DNA of 64,000 nt, taken from positions 62,001 to 126,000 of the forward strand of contig NZ_FOQG01000014.1 in the NCBI RefSeq assembly GCF_900113685.1, in the 5' to 3' direction. Every line of letters begins with the position of its first letter. Within the stretch, counting starts at the first letter, position 1. Source of the DNA: Nocardioides psychrotolerans (GTDB taxonomy: Bacteria > Actinomycetota > Actinomycetes > Propionibacteriales > Nocardioidaceae). This document shows, piece by piece, positions 24,193 to 35,297 of this stretch. Both the position numbers and the translations under genes were made by a program. The notes beneath the pieces were generated by a model. It searched no databases and had not been told where the DNA came from. It saw only the letters and a list, made by a program, of their open reading frames with translations.

Positions 24193-25071
24193 ATGGACTC
24201 CGCGCTGACCGAGATCGGGCTGCCCATCGCGCTCGCCATCATCATGTTCGGCCTCGGGCTGGACCTGACCATCGCCGACTTCCGTCGCGTCGGCACCCAG
24301 CCCAAGGCCGTCGTCGTGGCGCTGGTCTGCCAGCTGGTGCTGCTGCCTGCGGTCTGCTTCGGCCTGGTCGTGCTCTTCGACCTGCCGCCCCTGTTGGGCA
24401 TCGGCATGCTGCTGCTGGCCGCGTCTCCCGGAGGCACGACCGCCAATCTCTTCAGCCACCTGTTCCGCGGCGACGTGGCGCTCAACATCACGCTGACCGC
24501 GATCAACTCCATCATCGCGATCGCCACGCTGCCGCTGATCACGAACCTGGCCATCGACTACTTCGACAAGTCCGAGTCGGTCTCGATGCCACTGGCCGAG
24601 GTCGTCAAGGTGTTCGCGCTGATCTTGATCCCCGTCGGCATCGGGATGTTGGTGAGGGCCAAGAAGGCGTCGTTCGCCGCGGCCATGGACAAGCCGGTGC
24701 GGATCGCCTCGGCGATCATCCTGGCCATCTTGGTGCTCGGCATCCTGCTGGGCGAGAAGGACCGGGTGGGCGACTACCTCGCCGACGTGGGCATCGTGGC
24801 CGCCCTGTTCTGCGCGATCAGCCTGGTCGTCGGCTATGCCGTGCCGCGCGCGTTCGGCGTGCGCGAGGGGCAGGCCATCGCCTCGTCGTTCGAGATCGGC
24901 GTCCACAACGGGACGCTGGCGATCTTCGTCGCCGAGAACATCCTGGAGGTCAACGAGATCGCGGTTCCCGCCGCGGTCTACTCGCTGCTGATGTTCTTCA
25001 TGGCGGCCGGTTGGGGCGCGATCATCAGCAGGCGCGTGGGTCAGCGGGAGTCGAGCAACGCCGCGACCTGA
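24193..25071 (+). CDS. bile acid:sodium symporter family transporter
   Basis: A 292-residue membrane protein of the BASS family with nine or so hydrophobic helices. The family's sodium-site region is seen in LLAASPGGTTANLFSHL and the C-terminal GVHNGTLAIFVAENIL. Bacterial members move organic anions such as pantoate, keto acids or bile acids with sodium; the substrate here is unknown. The 3' end overlaps rdgB by 31 bases (convergent). Confidence 0.85.
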   Translation: MDSALTEIGLPIALAIIMFGLGLDLTIADFRRVGTQPKAVVVALVCQLVLLPAVCFGLVVLFDLPPLLGIGMLLLAASPGGTTANLFSHLFRGDVALNITLTAINSIIAIATLPLITNLAIDYFDKSESVSMPLAEVVKVFALILIPVGIGMLVRAKKASFAAAMDKPVRIASAIILAILVLGILLGEKDRVGDYLADVGIVAALFCAISLVVGYAVPRAFGVREGQAIASSFEIGVHNGTLAIFVAENILEVNEIAVPAAVYSLLMFFMAAGWGAIISRRVGQRESSNAAT

Positions 25072-25652
25072 GGCGCGATCTCGCGCAACGCCTTGCCCCG
25101 GTGGGAGATCGCGTCCTTGTCCGCACGGCTCAGCTCGGCCGTCGTGAGGCCGGGGCGGTCGTCGGCAACGAACAGCACGTCGTAGCCGAAGCCGCCGTGA
25201 CCGCGCTCCTCGTGCAGCACCACACCGTCCATCCGGCCCTCCACCACGATCTCGCGACCATCGGGGTGGCAGAACGCCACGGCGCACGCGAAGTGACCGG
25301 TGCGGCGCTCCTCGGGCACGTCGGAGAGCTGCGAGAGCAGCAGCCTGTTGTTGCGGTCGTCGTCCTTGGGCGGTCCCGACCAACGCGCGGAGATGACCCC
25401 GGGCATGCCGTTGAGCGCATCGACGCACAGCCCGCTGTCGTCGGCCAGCGTCGGCAGACCCGTCACCTCGGCACCGGCTCGCGCCTTGAGCAGCGCGTTG
25501 CCGACGAAGGTCGGCGCGTCCTCGACCGGCTCGTCGTACGACGGCACGTCGTCGAGGCCGACCAGCTCGACGTCGGGCACCTGCTCGCGCAGGATCCGGT
25601 CCATCTCGGCGAGCTTCTTGGCGTTGCGCGATGCCAGGAAGACGCGGGTCAA
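25041..25652 (-). CDS. rdgB: XTP/dITP pyrophosphatase (RdgB/HAM1)
   Basis: A 203-residue housekeeping nucleotide-cleaning enzyme that hydrolyses dITP, XTP and ITP to monophosphates. N-terminal [14 protein letters not shown] binds nucleotide; the metal site is in [12 protein letters not shown], and GGFGYDVLF and ISHRGKALR are family hallmarks. The TTG start at 25652 overlaps the rph stop as TTGA, so it is translationally coupled. The rph-rdgB order is conserved in M. tuberculosis (Rv1340-Rv1341). Confidence 0.93.
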   Translation of the reverse strand: MTRVFLASRNAKKLAEMDRILREQVPDVELVGLDDVPSYDEPVEDAPTFVGNALLKARAGAEVTGLPTLADDSGLCVDALNGMPGVISARWSGPPKDDDRNNRLLLSQLSDVPEERRTGHFACAVAFCHPDGREIVVEGRMDGVVLHEERGHGGFGYDVLFVADDRPGLTTAELSRADKDAISHRGKALREIAPQVAALLDSR

Positions 25653-26371
25653 CGGGCCAGGGCCTCGTGCTGCATGAGGGTCAGGTCCGCGCAGCCCTTC
25701 TCGGCCAGGGCCAGCAGGGCGTCGAGCTCGGCGCGGTCGAAGGCCGCACCCTCGGCCGTGCCCTGGACCTCGACGAACTTGCCGTCGCCGGTCATCACGA
25801 CGTTCATGTCCGTCTCGGCGCGCACGTCCTCGACATAGGGCAGGTCGAGGCGTGGGACGCCGTCGATGATCCCGACGCTGATCGCGGCCACGGAGCCGGT
25901 GAGCGCCTTCGGCACGCCGAGGTGGGCGCAGGCGTCGGCCAGCGCGATGTAGGCGCCCGTGATCGCCGCGGTGCGGGTGCCACCGTCTGCCTGGAGCACG
26001 TCGCAGTCGAGCTGGATCGTGTGCTCCCCCAGCGCCTGGTAGTCGATGACCGCGCGCAGCGAGCGACCGATCAGGCGGCTGATCTCGTGGGTGCGCCCAC
26101 CGATGCGGCCCTTGACCGACTCCCGGTCGGAGCGGGTGTTGGTGGAGGCGGGGAGCATCGCGTACTCCGCCGTCACCCAGCCCAGGCCCGAGCCCTTGCG
26201 CCAGCGCGGCACCCCGGTCGAGGCCGACGCCGCGCAGAGCACCTTGGTCCTCCCGAACTCGATCAGCACCGACCCGGCCGCGTGGTCGAGCCAGTTGCGG
26301 GTGATCGTGACCGACCGCAGCTCGTCGTCGGATCGGCCGTCCTCACGGGGGGTTCGCTCAAGAGACGTCAT
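25649..26371 (-). CDS. rph: ribonuclease PH
   Basis: A 240-residue 3'-5' phosphorolytic exoribonuclease that trims tRNA precursors. Visible family motifs are [26 protein letters not shown] sequence, [18 protein letters not shown] and [17 protein letters not shown]. The ATG at 26371 lies at the 3' end of a perfect 14-bp hairpin, which would hide the start codon if the leader is transcribed. A longer open frame upstream is the ABC permease region in another frame. Confidence 0.95.
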   Translation of the reverse strand: MTSLERTPREDGRSDDELRSVTITRNWLDHAAGSVLIEFGRTKVLCAASASTGVPRWRKGSGLGWVTAEYAMLPASTNTRSDRESVKGRIGGRTHEISRLIGRSLRAVIDYQALGEHTIQLDCDVLQADGGTRTAAITGAYIALADACAHLGVPKALTGSVAAISVGIIDGVPRLDLPYVEDVRAETDMNVVMTGDGKFVEVQGTAEGAAFDRAELDALLALAEKGCADLTLMQHEALAR

Positions 26372-26402
26372 GCGCCCGACCCTAGTGGGGGTCGGGCGCA
26401 TG
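26369..26402 (-). promoter_or_regulatory. perfect 14-bp stem-loop containing the rph start codon
   Basis: Arms at 26369-26382 and 26389-26402 pair without mismatch around a 6-base loop. In the minus-strand RNA the AUG of rph is the end of the 3' arm. It may be the terminator of the upstream ABC operon, a translation block, or a coincidence if rph mRNA starts inside the loop: a TAGGGT on the minus strand could be a -10 for a leaderless mRNA. Confidence 0.7.
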
Positions 26403-26430
26403 ACGGTGATCGGCTGCTGAGAGGTGGGAC

Positions 26431-27204
26431 CTACTTCACCTCGGCCCGCATCACGCGGGCCCAGCCGGCCATGAACGGCAGCACGATCCAGATCAGCGCG
26501 GTGGTGCCGAGCTGGGCGTAATGCTCTCCGGTCAGGTTCTCCTCGCCGCCGAAGGAGGTGAACAGCGGCTGCTGGGCAGTCCCGAGGTCGAACCACGGGG
26601 CGACGTCGGAGAGGAACGGCACCAGGGCGAAGACGATCGACGAGGCGATCGGCAGCACGAAGAACGTCACGATCGCCGCCGGGGTGTTGAGCAGGATCAG
26701 GCCGTAGGCCAGACCCTGGAGCACGGTCAGGAGCTGGAGGGCCAGGAAGAGCACGAACACCGTCGCTGTCAGGCCCTCGAAGCCCTCGCTGGCACCGCCG
26801 AGGACGGTGGCGAGCGCGGCGATCAGGACCGCGGCGGCGAAGGCGGCCACGCCCAGGATCAGGGCGGCGACCGTCTTGGCGGCGATCACCTTGGTGCGCG
26901 AGGGCGCCAGGGCGAAGGTGACCATGGCGGTGCGCTGGCTCCACTCGCTGGTCACCAGCAGGATCCCGAGCACCGGGAGCAGGAAGCCCTGGGGCGTCGA
27001 GGCGATGCCGATGAAGTTGCCGAAGATTCGCTCCTCGGAGTCGGCCACCAGGAAGAAGATGATCATGAAGAGCGCGGTGATGCCGACGATCGCACCGAGC
27101 AGCCAGCGACCGGCGCGGGTGTCGGCGGTCTTGCGCAGCTCGACGGAGACGAGGCGGGTGAAGGGGATCTGCGCGGTCCCGGAGACGTCCAGGGTCATGC
27201 TCAT
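26431..27204 (-). CDS. ABC-2 type transporter permease
   Basis: A 257-residue membrane protein with six predicted helices: one after the N-terminal amphipathic segment ([19 protein letters not shown]), one at [16 protein letters not shown], and four in the rest. [27 protein letters not shown] is the cytoplasmic coupling region typical of ABC-2 permeases. It pairs with the ATPase immediately upstream through an ATGA overlap. Substrate unknown. Confidence 0.85.
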   Translation of the reverse strand: MSMTLDVSGTAQIPFTRLVSVELRKTADTRAGRWLLGAIVGITALFMIIFFLVADSEERIFGNFIGIASTPQGFLLPVLGILLVTSEWSQRTAMVTFALAPSRTKVIAAKTVAALILGVAAFAAAVLIAALATVLGGASEGFEGLTATVFVLFLALQLLTVLQGLAYGLILLNTPAAIVTFFVLPIASSIVFALVPFLSDVAPWFDLGTAQQPLFTSFGGEENLTGEHYAQLGTTALIWIVLPFMAGWARVMRAEVK

Positions 27205-28115
27205 GCCGAGGCTCCTTCGATGTGGCCTTCACGTTGGGTGTCAGAGGTCAGCTCGAGGAACAGTTCCTCGAGCCCGGCGCCGCCGAAGCGCAGGTCGGTC
27301 AGGACGATCCCGGCCTCGAGGGCGGTGCGGCCGACCTCGACCGCGGGTGCTTCGACCTTGAGTCCCTCGCCTGCGGCGACGAGCGGGATCCCCTTGCCCT
27401 GCAGGGCGGCGGCGAGCGCGCCGTTGTCGAGCGAGGTCACGAGGGTGGACGGCGCCCCGCCCCTGTCGAGCAGCGTCTTCTTGTCACCCTGGGCCACGAT
27501 CTTGCCGCGCCCGATGAGGATCATCTCGTCGGCGATCATCTCGACCTCGTGGAGCAGGTGGCTCGAGAGCAGCACCGTGCCGCCGCGGTCGGCGTAACCC
27601 TTGAGCAGGCCGCGCATCCAACGGATGCCGGCGGGGTCGAGCCCGTTGGCCGGCTCGTCGAGGATGAGCACCGACGGGTCGCCGAGCAGCGCGTGGGCGA
27701 TGCCGAGGCGCTGCTTCATGCCGAGGGAGTAGTTGCGCAGCCGGCGCTTGGACTCCTCGGGGCTCAGCGAGACCAGCGCGAGCATCTCGTCGACGCGCGC
27801 ATCGGGCAGTCCCATGGTGCGGGCACCGATGGTGAGGATCTCGCGGCCGCTGCGACCGGCGTGCTGCGCCGAGGCGTCCAGCAGCACACCGACGTGACGG
27901 CCGGGGTTGGGGATGTCGTGGTAGACGTGACCACCGATCGTCACCCGACCCCGCGATGGCGGGGTGAGCCCGACCATGACACGCATGGTGGTCGTCTTGC
28001 CAGCCCCGTTGGGGCCGAGGAAGCCGGTCACGCGGCCGGGCTGGGCCACGAAGCTGATGTCGTCGACGGCGGTGAACCCGCCGTACGTCCTGGTGAGTCC
28101 TTCGACTTGGATCAT
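27201..28115 (-). CDS. ABC transporter ATP-binding protein (drug/lipid export type)
   Basis: A 304-residue ATPase. Walker A is GPNGAGKTT, the signature [15 protein letters not shown], Walker [14 protein letters not shown] and switch His SSHLLHEVE. The C-terminal extension after residue 220 is typical of the CcmA/DRR-like group paired with ABC-2 permeases. ATG 28115 ([12 protein letters not shown]) is chosen; 12 more codons are open upstream but precede the conserved first strand. It interrupts the murI-MBL-rph order found in mycobacteria. Confidence 0.88.
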   Translation of the reverse strand: MIQVEGLTRTYGGFTAVDDISFVAQPGRVTGFLGPNGAGKTTTMRVMVGLTPPSRGRVTIGGHVYHDIPNPGRHVGVLLDASAQHAGRSGREILTIGARTMGLPDARVDEMLALVSLSPEESKRRLRNYSLGMKQRLGIAHALLGDPSVLILDEPANGLDPAGIRWMRGLLKGYADRGGTVLLSSHLLHEVEMIADEMILIGRGKIVAQGDKKTLLDRGGAPSTLVTSLDNGALAAALQGKGIPLVAAGEGLKVEAPAVEVGRTALEAGIVLTDLRFGGAGLEELFLELTSDTQREGHIEGASA

Positions 28116-28185
28116 GGCTCCAGCCTGCCTCACGCTGCCCGCCGCGCTCATCCGGCCACGCGGAAGGCATCCGCCGGACGTGGCC

Positions 28186-28941
28186 TCAGAGCTCGTAGAC
28201 CGCCCCGGCCGCTGCCAGCTCGAGGGGACCGTCGTAGACCGCCCGGGCCTCCTCCAGCGCCGTCTGCTTGTCGAACCACGGCGGGACGTGGGTCAGCACC
28301 AGACGTCGCGCCCCACCTCGGGTGGCGGCCTGTCCGCAGTCGGTGCCGGTGAGGTGCAGGTGCGGCGGGTTGGTGTCCTGGGAGCGGAACGACGCCTCGG
28401 CCAGCAGCAGGTCGGCGTCGGCCGCCAGCGCGTCGAGGCCCTCGCAGGGGCCGGTGTCACCGCTGTAGCCGATCACGCGGCCGTCAGCCTCCACCCGCAG
28501 CCCGAAGGCGTCGACGGGGTGGTCGACGGGCACCGGGGTGATCAGGAAGGGACCGATCCGGAACGGCCCGTCGTAGACCCGGAAGTCGAACTCCTCGTGC
28601 ATCCCCGGGTCGAGCGGCAGGCCGTAGGCGAGCGCCATGCGGTCGGCGGTGCCGGCCGGCCCCCAGACGGGGATCCGCGGCTGGGCGCCGGTCGGGTGGT
28701 ATTTGCGCATCACGTAGTAGCCGCAGAGGTCGAGGCAGTGGTCGGCGTGGAGGTGGCTGACCAGGACCGCGTCGACGGTCAGCGGATCGACGTAGCGGTG
28801 GAGCTGGCCGAGGGCGCCGTTGCCGAGCTCGAGGAGGATCCGCCAGGTGCGCCCACCGTCCTCGGCCTCGAGCAGGTAGCAGCTGGCCGCCGAGTCGGGG
28901 CCGGGGTAGGACCCGGAGCAGCCCACGACGGTGAGCCTCAT
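28186..28941 (-). CDS. MBL-fold phosphodiesterase, Rv1339-like
   Basis: A 251-residue metallo-beta-lactamase-fold hydrolase. The zinc motif is [10 protein letters not shown], with further ligands at PVDHPVD, YSGDTG and the final LTHVPP. By position next to murI it corresponds to M. tuberculosis Rv1339, reported as an atypical class II cyclic-nucleotide phosphodiesterase. A role in lowering cAMP is therefore likely, while an RNase Z-like role is the alternative. The ATG overlaps the murI stop (ATGA). Confidence 0.85.
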   Translation of the reverse strand: MRLTVVGCSGSYPGPDSAASCYLLEAEDGGRTWRILLELGNGALGQLHRYVDPLTVDAVLVSHLHADHCLDLCGYYVMRKYHPTGAQPRIPVWGPAGTADRMALAYGLPLDPGMHEEFDFRVYDGPFRIGPFLITPVPVDHPVDAFGLRVEADGRVIGYSGDTGPCEGLDALAADADLLLAEASFRSQDTNPPHLHLTGTDCGQAATRGGARRLVLTHVPPWFDKQTALEEARAVYDGPLELAAAGAVYEL

Positions 28942-29759
28942 GCCAGGCCGCCGGCGAACTGGCTGGCGCTCACCATCTCGGGACCCAGGAAGCGGCGCCC
29001 GATCGTCTCGAACTCGTCGGGCGACCCGGTCGTCACGAAGGTGTAGGCAGGCTCGCCAGTGGATCGCATGAGCTCGGTGCGCACGAGCATCTTGTAGACG
29101 TCCTTGGCGCACTCCTCGGCGCTGCTCACCAGCGTCACGTCGTCGCCCATCACGTAGGAGATGACGCCGGTCAGGAGCGGGTAGTGCGTGCAGCCGAGGA
29201 TCAGCGTGTCCACGCCGGCGGCGGTGAGGGGGTCGAGGTAGTCGTGGGCGACGGCGAGCAGCTCGGCGCCACCGGTCACGCCGGCCTCGACGAAGTCGAC
29301 GAAGCGCGGGCAGGCCCGGGTCGTCAGCTCGACCTGGGGGGCCGCGGCGAACGCGTCGTCGTAGGCCATGGACTCGGCGGTCGCCGCGGTGCAGATGACC
29401 CCGATCCGACCCGAGCGGGTGGCGGCCACGGCTCGGCGGGTGGCGGGGTAGATGACCTCGACCACCGGTACGTCGTACCTCTCGCGGGCGTCGCGGAGCA
29501 TGGCTGCGCTCGCGGAGTTGCAGGCGATGACCAACGCCTTCACGCCCTCCCTGACGAGGTGGTCGAGGCACTCGAGGGCATATTCACGGACCTCGCCGAT
29601 GGGCTTGGGGCCGTAGGGCTGGCGGGCGGTGTCGCCGACGTAGCGGATGGACTCGTGCGGCAGCTGGTCGATGACCGAGCGGGCGACGGTCAGTCCACCG
29701 AAGCCCGAGTCGAAGATGCCGATCGGGGCATCGAGGTCGACATCGCGGAGAGGCGGCAC
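28938..29759 (-). CDS. murI: glutamate racemase
   Basis: A 273-residue enzyme that makes D-glutamate for peptidoglycan. [14 protein letters not shown] is the N-terminal motif. The two catalytic cysteines are in [11 protein letters not shown] and [15 protein letters not shown] start at 29759 gives a normal length; no good ribosome binding site precedes it. Its upstream gap of 30 bases, shared with a divergent gene, is mostly one palindrome. In mycobacteria a rhomboid gene precedes murI; here it does not. Confidence 0.93.
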   Translation of the reverse strand: MPPLRDVDLDAPIGIFDSGFGGLTVARSVIDQLPHESIRYVGDTARQPYGPKPIGEVREYALECLDHLVREGVKALVIACNSASAAMLRDARERYDVPVVEVIYPATRRAVAATRSGRIGVICTAATAESMAYDDAFAAAPQVELTTRACPRFVDFVEAGVTGGAELLAVAHDYLDPLTAAGVDTLILGCTHYPLLTGVISYVMGDDVTLVSSAEECAKDVYKMLVRTELMRSTGEPAYTFVTTGSPDEFETIGRRFLGPEMVSASQFAGGLA

Positions 29760-29765
29760 GACGAC

Positions 29766-29785
29766 GGAGCCTATCGGTAGGCTCC
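29766..29785. promoter_or_regulatory. 20-bp palindrome between murI and the phosphodiesterase lipoprotein
   Basis: GGAGCCTA-TCGG-TAGGCTCC fills most of the 30-base gap between two divergent starts. It may be an operator for both genes or a hairpin in either leader. Confidence 0.5.
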
Positions 29786-29789
29786 GAGC

Positions 29790-30857
29790 ATGTACTGGAC
29801 CCGCACGCTGCGTGCCCGCACCGCCGTCCTCTGTCTGGCACCGCTCCTGTCGGTCACGGGCTGCGGAGCCGTGTCGTCCGCCAGCACCGTGTCGTCCGCC
29901 AGCACCGCGTCGTCGGCCACCCAGGGGCCACCTGCGGCAACGGAGGCCCGCGCCTTCCCGGCCCAGGTGCTCGCCATCTCGATCGACGCCCTCAACCCTC
30001 GTGCCCTGACCAAGCTCGGACGCGACGACGTGCCTCACCTGTGGCGCCTCCTCGACGAGGGCGCGGGCACGCTCAACGCCCGCAGCGAGCTCGAGATGAC
30101 GCTCACGCTGCCCAACCACACCGGCATGGTGACGGGACGCCGGATCACCGCCAGCAAGGGCGGCCACGGCGTGACGTGGAACGACGACCGAGCCGGCACC
30201 ACCGTCCAGAGGGCCGCCGGCCACCCGGTGTCGTCGGTCTTCACCGTGGTCCACGAGGCCGGCGGCTCGACCGCGCTCTTCTCGACGAAGACCAAGTTCA
30301 GCCTGTTCGAGCGGTCGTGGCCCGTGGGTGTCGACCGCAGCCTCATCAAGGAGGAGCAGGACGCCGCCCTGGTCAAGGCCGCGCGGGCCGACCTCGTACA
30401 GCGTGACCGGGCGTTCACCTTCCTCCACCTGGGGATCGCTGACCAGACCGGTCACGCCTCGGGGTTCATGTCGCCCGCCTACCTCCGCGCCGTCGAGACC
30501 GCCGACACCCTGGTCGGCAAGATGCTCGCCGCCATCGACAACCACCCCGACCTCAGCGACGTCGTCGTTGTCCTCACCGCCGACCACGGCGGGGCCGGCG
30601 AGAGCCACTCCGACCCGAAGAAGCTGGCCAACTACCGCGTCCCGTTCGTGGTATGGGGGCCGGGCGTCGACCACGGCAACCTCTACGCGATGAACGCGTC
30701 CTACACCGACCCCGGCACCTCGAGGCCCGGCCTCAGCGGCCCCCAGCCGATCCGCAACGGCGACCTGGCCAACCTCGCGCTGGACCTCCTGGGGCTGGGC
30801 CCGGTGCCGGGCAGCCGCTTCGACGTGCGCCAACAACTGGCCGTCGCCGCGGACTGA
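29790..30857 (+). CDS. lipoprotein alkaline-phosphatase-superfamily phosphodiesterase
   Basis: A 355-residue exported lipoprotein. The lipobox is LLSVTGCGA, with Cys near residue 25. The enzyme domain is of the nucleotide pyrophosphatase/phosphodiesterase type: [11 protein letters not shown] holds the first metal Asp, [11 protein letters not shown] the nucleophile Thr region, [15 protein letters not shown] and LTADHGG the remaining metal ligands. It should cleave phosphodiesters or pyrophosphates outside the membrane. Just after the lipobox is an 18-bp tandem repeat giving VSSAST twice. It is divergent from murI. Confidence 0.85.
   Translation: MYWTRTLRARTAVLCLAPLLSVTGCGAVSSASTVSSASTASSATQGPPAATEARAFPAQVLAISIDALNPRALTKLGRDDVPHLWRLLDEGAGTLNARSELEMTLTLPNHTGMVTGRRITASKGGHGVTWNDDRAGTTVQRAAGHPVSSVFTVVHEAGGSTALFSTKTKFSLFERSWPVGVDRSLIKEEQDAALVKAARADLVQRDRAFTFLHLGIADQTGHASGFMSPAYLRAVETADTLVGKMLAAIDNHPDLSDVVVVLTADHGGAGESHSDPKKLANYRVPFVVWGPGVDHGNLYAMNASYTDPGTSRPGLSGPQPIRNGDLANLALDLLGLGPVPGSRFDVRQQLAVAAD
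29871..29906 (+). repeat. 18-bp tandem repeat, two copies, in the lipoprotein linker
   Basis: The unit GTGTCGTCCGCCAGCACC occurs twice exactly (29871-29888, 29889-29906), followed by a degenerate third start. It encodes VSSAST repeats in the flexible linker behind the lipid anchor; copy number may vary between strains. Confidence 0.9.
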
Positions 30858-30902
30858 TCGTGCCGTCTGGGCCCACGAACCCCTCTTCCGGGCCACACTG
30901 AG

Positions 30903-31310
30903 ATGCATGAGCGAGGCCTAGGACGAGCTGAGGGCGCTGCGCGACGAGCTGGCGCATCCCCACCGACACCGCGGATGCGCGGCACCTGCATCGACATCAC
31001 CGACCGGGTCCTGGCCGAGACCGAGCGCGAGCACGCCGCTGTTCGACTCGGCGAGGCGCACGAGCGGCGCCGACAGGCCTCCGAGCTCAACGACAACGTC
31101 GTGCAGGGACTGACGACGGCGATCTATGCCCTCGAGCTTGAGGACACCGCGCGGGCCTGGCAGCTCCTCCAGAACACCCTGGAGGCCGCCCGCGGACTGA
31201 TGTCCGGCCTCGGAGGCGGCGAGGCGGGCAAGGAGATCCCCGACAGCGACCTGCTGCGGACGTCCGCAGCCCGGGTCAGCCCAGCTCCCGGGGCGTCGGC
31301 CACGGATTGA
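30903..31310 (+). pseudogene. truncated PAS / His-less DHp gene, relative of the 1813 gene
   Basis: The frame carries the end of a PAS domain (MRGTCIDITDRVLAE), nearly identical to MRGTCIDITDLVLSE of the protein at 1813. It then has the same helix, RRRQASELNDNVVQGL, with Asn63 in place of His. The rest of the PAS domain is missing. Just upstream an ATG at 30907 reads MSEA then TAG then DELRALRDELA in a different frame, which looks like the original N-terminus. An internal deletion plus a stop codon therefore seem to have removed the sensor. A short expressed fragment cannot be excluded. Its end overlaps the DUF3152 gene by 35 bases. Confidence 0.7.
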
Positions 31311-32373
31311 AGCGGCAACCGTCGAGGCCCTTGCTCTGCTGCATCATCACGGGGGCGAGCTTGCCGCGGCCCGAGCACCCGGCGTGGCCGTAGCCGAGCC
31401 AGTGCCCGGTCTCGTGGTTGACGACCATGTGGCGGTAGTCGCGCAGCGACCCCCCTGCCGCGTTCCACGGCGGTGTCGCCCGGTTCCACCGGGTCTGGTT
31501 GATGATCACGTAGCGGCCGACCCGGCAGCTGTAGGTGCTGCTGCAGCCCGAGGAGAAGCTCGGCACCGTGGAGGCCTCGGCCAGGACGAGGGTGAACGAG
31601 CCGCGGCGCTCGACCCGGACGAACCGGACGCCCTTGCCGCGCCAGCCGCGGGGATCGTCGTACGACTGCTGCGCGAGGCGCTTGAAGTCCCTCATGCTGG
31701 TGGTGATCCGCCCACGCGTCTCGACGTGATAGGTCACGGTGCGGCGCAGGTCGACCCGATGACCGACCGGAGCGGTGCGCGGGGACGTCGCCGTCGCGAG
31801 CCGGTAGCCCGGCACCTTGACGCCGACGCGGACCCGCACGTGGCGGCCGACGTCGTCGGGGGCGAGCGCATAGCGCCGACCGGTGGCCCCGTCGATGGGG
31901 CGGGGGCCGCGGAACCACTGGTAGGTCGTGCGTTGCGGCGTGCGCGACCAACGGCCGGGATCGGCCTGCACGGTGCGTCCGAAACGGCTGGTGCCCACGA
32001 CGTGGGGCGACTGCCGGAGGGTGAGCGTGCCGCGCACGACTGGGCCCGTCTGCTCGGACGTCGCGGCCGAGCCGGCGCCCTGCGCGTCGGTCGCGGTCGC
32101 GGTCACCGAGAGCCGGTGGCGCAGGTCGTCGAGGACGACGCGGTAGGAGCGCGCGGTCGCCCCGGCGATCGGACGCTCGTCGCGCAGCCACCGGAAGGCC
32201 ACCTCCACCTCCGCCGGGTCCCATCCCCCACGCCCCGCCTTCAGCGCCTCCCCGACGGCCGCGGTGCCCGTCACCTGGGGCTGTGACGTGCTCACCGGCT
32301 CCCCCTCCGCCCGCGCCGGAGCGGCCAACCAGAGCACGGCGCACAGGGCGAGGACGAGACCGCGAGTCAGCAC
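31276..32373 (-). CDS. secreted DUF3152 metallopeptidase-like protein
   Basis: A 365-residue exported protein. Signal peptide residues 1-25 (LVLALCAVLWLAAPARA). Two Ig-like repeats follow, each with the RPI-x-GAT-x3-Y pattern (ERPIAGATARSY and PRPIDGATGRRY). The C-terminal DUF3152 domain from about 195 has the zincin motif HETGHWLGYGHAGC with a third His ligand, and paired cysteines in SSGCSSTYSC. The domain is probably a zinc protease. GTG 32373 is selected because it begins the signal peptide; ribosome binding site weak. Confidence 0.83.
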   Translation of the reverse strand: MLTRGLVLALCAVLWLAAPARAEGEPVSTSQPQVTGTAAVGEALKAGRGGWDPAEVEVAFRWLRDERPIAGATARSYRVVLDDLRHRLSVTATATDAQGAGSAATSEQTGPVVRGTLTLRQSPHVVGTSRFGRTVQADPGRWSRTPQRTTYQWFRGPRPIDGATGRRYALAPDDVGRHVRVRVGVKVPGYRLATATSPRTAPVGHRVDLRRTVTYHVETRGRITTSMRDFKRLAQQSYDDPRGWRGKGVRFVRVERRGSFTLVLAEASTVPSFSSGCSSTYSCRVGRYVIINQTRWNRATPPWNAAGGSLRDYRHMVVNHETGHWLGYGHAGCSGRGKLAPVMMQQSKGLDGCRFNPWPTPRELG

Positions 32374-32428
32374 CGCGCCACGATAGCCCGCCGGGCGGTG
32401 ACCCTTGCCCGGCCCGACCACCGCCGGG

Positions 32429-33977
<1,549 letters not shown>

Positions 33978-33982
33978 GGCGC

Positions 33983-34267
33983 TCAGCCCCCGGCGACCGC
34001 GGGGAGGACGACGACCTCGTCGCCGTCGGCGAGCGTGGCCTCGAGACCGCCGATGAAGCGGACGTCCTCGTCGTTGATGTAGACGTTGACGAACCGACGC
34101 AGGTCGCTCCCGTTGCTGTCGGGGTCGATCAGGCGCTCCTTGATGCCGGGGTGGCTGGCCTCGAGGTCGTCGATCAGGGCGCTCAGGCTCGCGCCGTCAC
34201 CGCGGACGGCCTTCTCGCCGCCGGTGTAGGTGCGCAGGATGGTCGGGATCCGGACCTCGATGGCCAT
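33983..34267 (-). CDS. cysO: ubiquitin-like sulfur carrier CysO
   Basis: A 94-residue MoaD/ThiS-fold protein ending in LPAVAGG. The diglycine tail is thiocarboxylated and donates sulfur to CysM; the Mec peptidase then releases cysteine. Residues 3-15 form the first beta strands (IEVRIPTILRTYTGG). It is preceded by GGAG at normal spacing. Confidence 0.93.
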   Translation of the reverse strand: MAIEVRIPTILRTYTGGEKAVRGDGASLSALIDDLEASHPGIKERLIDPDSNGSDLRRFVNVYINDEDVRFIGGLEATLADGDEVVVLPAVAGG

Positions 34268-34290
34268 GGGTTGAACTCCTCGATCGGTGC

Positions 34291-34725
34291 CTAGACAGTG
34301 GGAAGCTGGGTGACGACGGAGACCTCTTCCTCGGTCACCGCGCCGTCGGTGATTCTGTAAGACCTGAACTCCACAGGGCCCTCGTTATTCCCGTGCTCGC
34401 GTGTGCTGACCAGCACGTAGTGCGCATTCGGCTCCTGCGCCAGGCCGATGTCGGTGCGGCTCGGGTAGGCCTCGGTGGCCGTGTGGGAGTGGTAGATCAC
34501 GACGGGTTCCTCGTCGTTGACATCCATCTGCTTGTAGAGCTGGAGCAGGTCGGTGGAGTCGAACTCGTAGAACGTCGGGCTGCTCGCCGCGTTGAGCATC
34601 GCGACCAGCCGCTCCGGGCGGTCGCTGCCCTCGGGCCCCGCGACGATGCCGCAGGCCTCGTCGGGGTGGTCGCGCTTGGCATGCGCGACGATGCCGTCGT
34701 AGGTCGCCTGGTCGATGGTCAGCAC
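34291..34725 (-). CDS. mec: Mec peptidase (JAMM/M67 family)
   Basis: A 144-residue zinc peptidase that frees cysteine from CysO-cysteine. The JAMM motif His-x-His-x7-Ser-x2-Asp is present as YHSHTATEAYPSRTD, and the upstream catalytic Glu is in HPDEACGIVAG. It precedes cysO by 23 bases as in other actinobacteria. Confidence 0.92.
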   Translation of the reverse strand: MLTIDQATYDGIVAHAKRDHPDEACGIVAGPEGSDRPERLVAMLNAASSPTFYEFDSTDLLQLYKQMDVNDEEPVVIYHSHTATEAYPSRTDIGLAQEPNAHYVLVSTREHGNNEGPVEFRSYRITDGAVTEEEVSVVTQLPTV

Positions 34726-34767
34726 CGCTCCAGCCTAGGGCGTCGGCCGCAGCGGCTCCGAGCGGTC

Positions 34768-35268
34768 TCAGCCCTTCTTCTTCTTCGCACAGTCGAAGGA
34801 GGCGACGACCTGGACGGTCTTGCCCCCGACGTTGAACGCCTCCGCGTCGATCTCGGCGATCTTGCCGTTGGGGCGGATGTCGAGACCGGTCGCGGTGCCC
34901 GGCTGGGTGGCGAAGACCTGCGTGCCGTCGTAGAAGTTGACCGAGGGCGGGAAGTCCTCACCCTTGGCATAGGCAGTCACGGTCTGCTTGCCGTCGGCCG
35001 TGAGGTAGACCGCGCTCGGGCCGGCCTCCTCGCCCCGCACGGTCGCCTTGCCCTCCCACGTCGCCTCGACGGTCCCGGTCACCGACACCGTGGCGCGGCA
35101 GCCGCGCTCCTCGCCGGGGACCTGCGACTCCTCCTCCGAGGGGGCGTCGGTCGCCTGCGAGGCGGCGTCGCCGGCCGGCGCGTCGCTCTCGGAGGAGTCG
35201 TCACCGCTGCAGGCGGTGAGGGCGGCGGTCAGGGCCAGAGCGGTGAGCAGCAGTCGTGGGGAGCGCAT
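34768..35268 (-). CDS. lipoprotein of unknown function
   Basis: A 166-residue protein with a lipobox LTAC (Cys20) and an acidic Ser-rich linker to about residue 50. The exported beta-rich domain begins RGCRATVSVTGTVEATWEGKATV and contains one further cysteine pair (GCRA and DCAKKKK). No enzymatic motif is visible. It sits between DUF2017 and mec on the same strand. Confidence 0.8.
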   Translation of the reverse strand: MRSPRLLLTALALTAALTACSGDDSSESDAPAGDAASQATDAPSEEESQVPGEERGCRATVSVTGTVEATWEGKATVRGEEAGPSAVYLTADGKQTVTAYAKGEDFPPSVNFYDGTQVFATQPGTATGLDIRPNGKIAEIDAEAFNVGGKTVQVVASFDCAKKKKG

Positions 35269-35297
35269 GGCGCCGAGTCAATCATCCGCCCGAGCGC

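Noticed and set aside
32374..32428. Imperfect hairpin between cysM and the DUF3152 gene
   Set aside because: Arms around GCCCG/CGGGC pair only partly; too weak to call a terminator.
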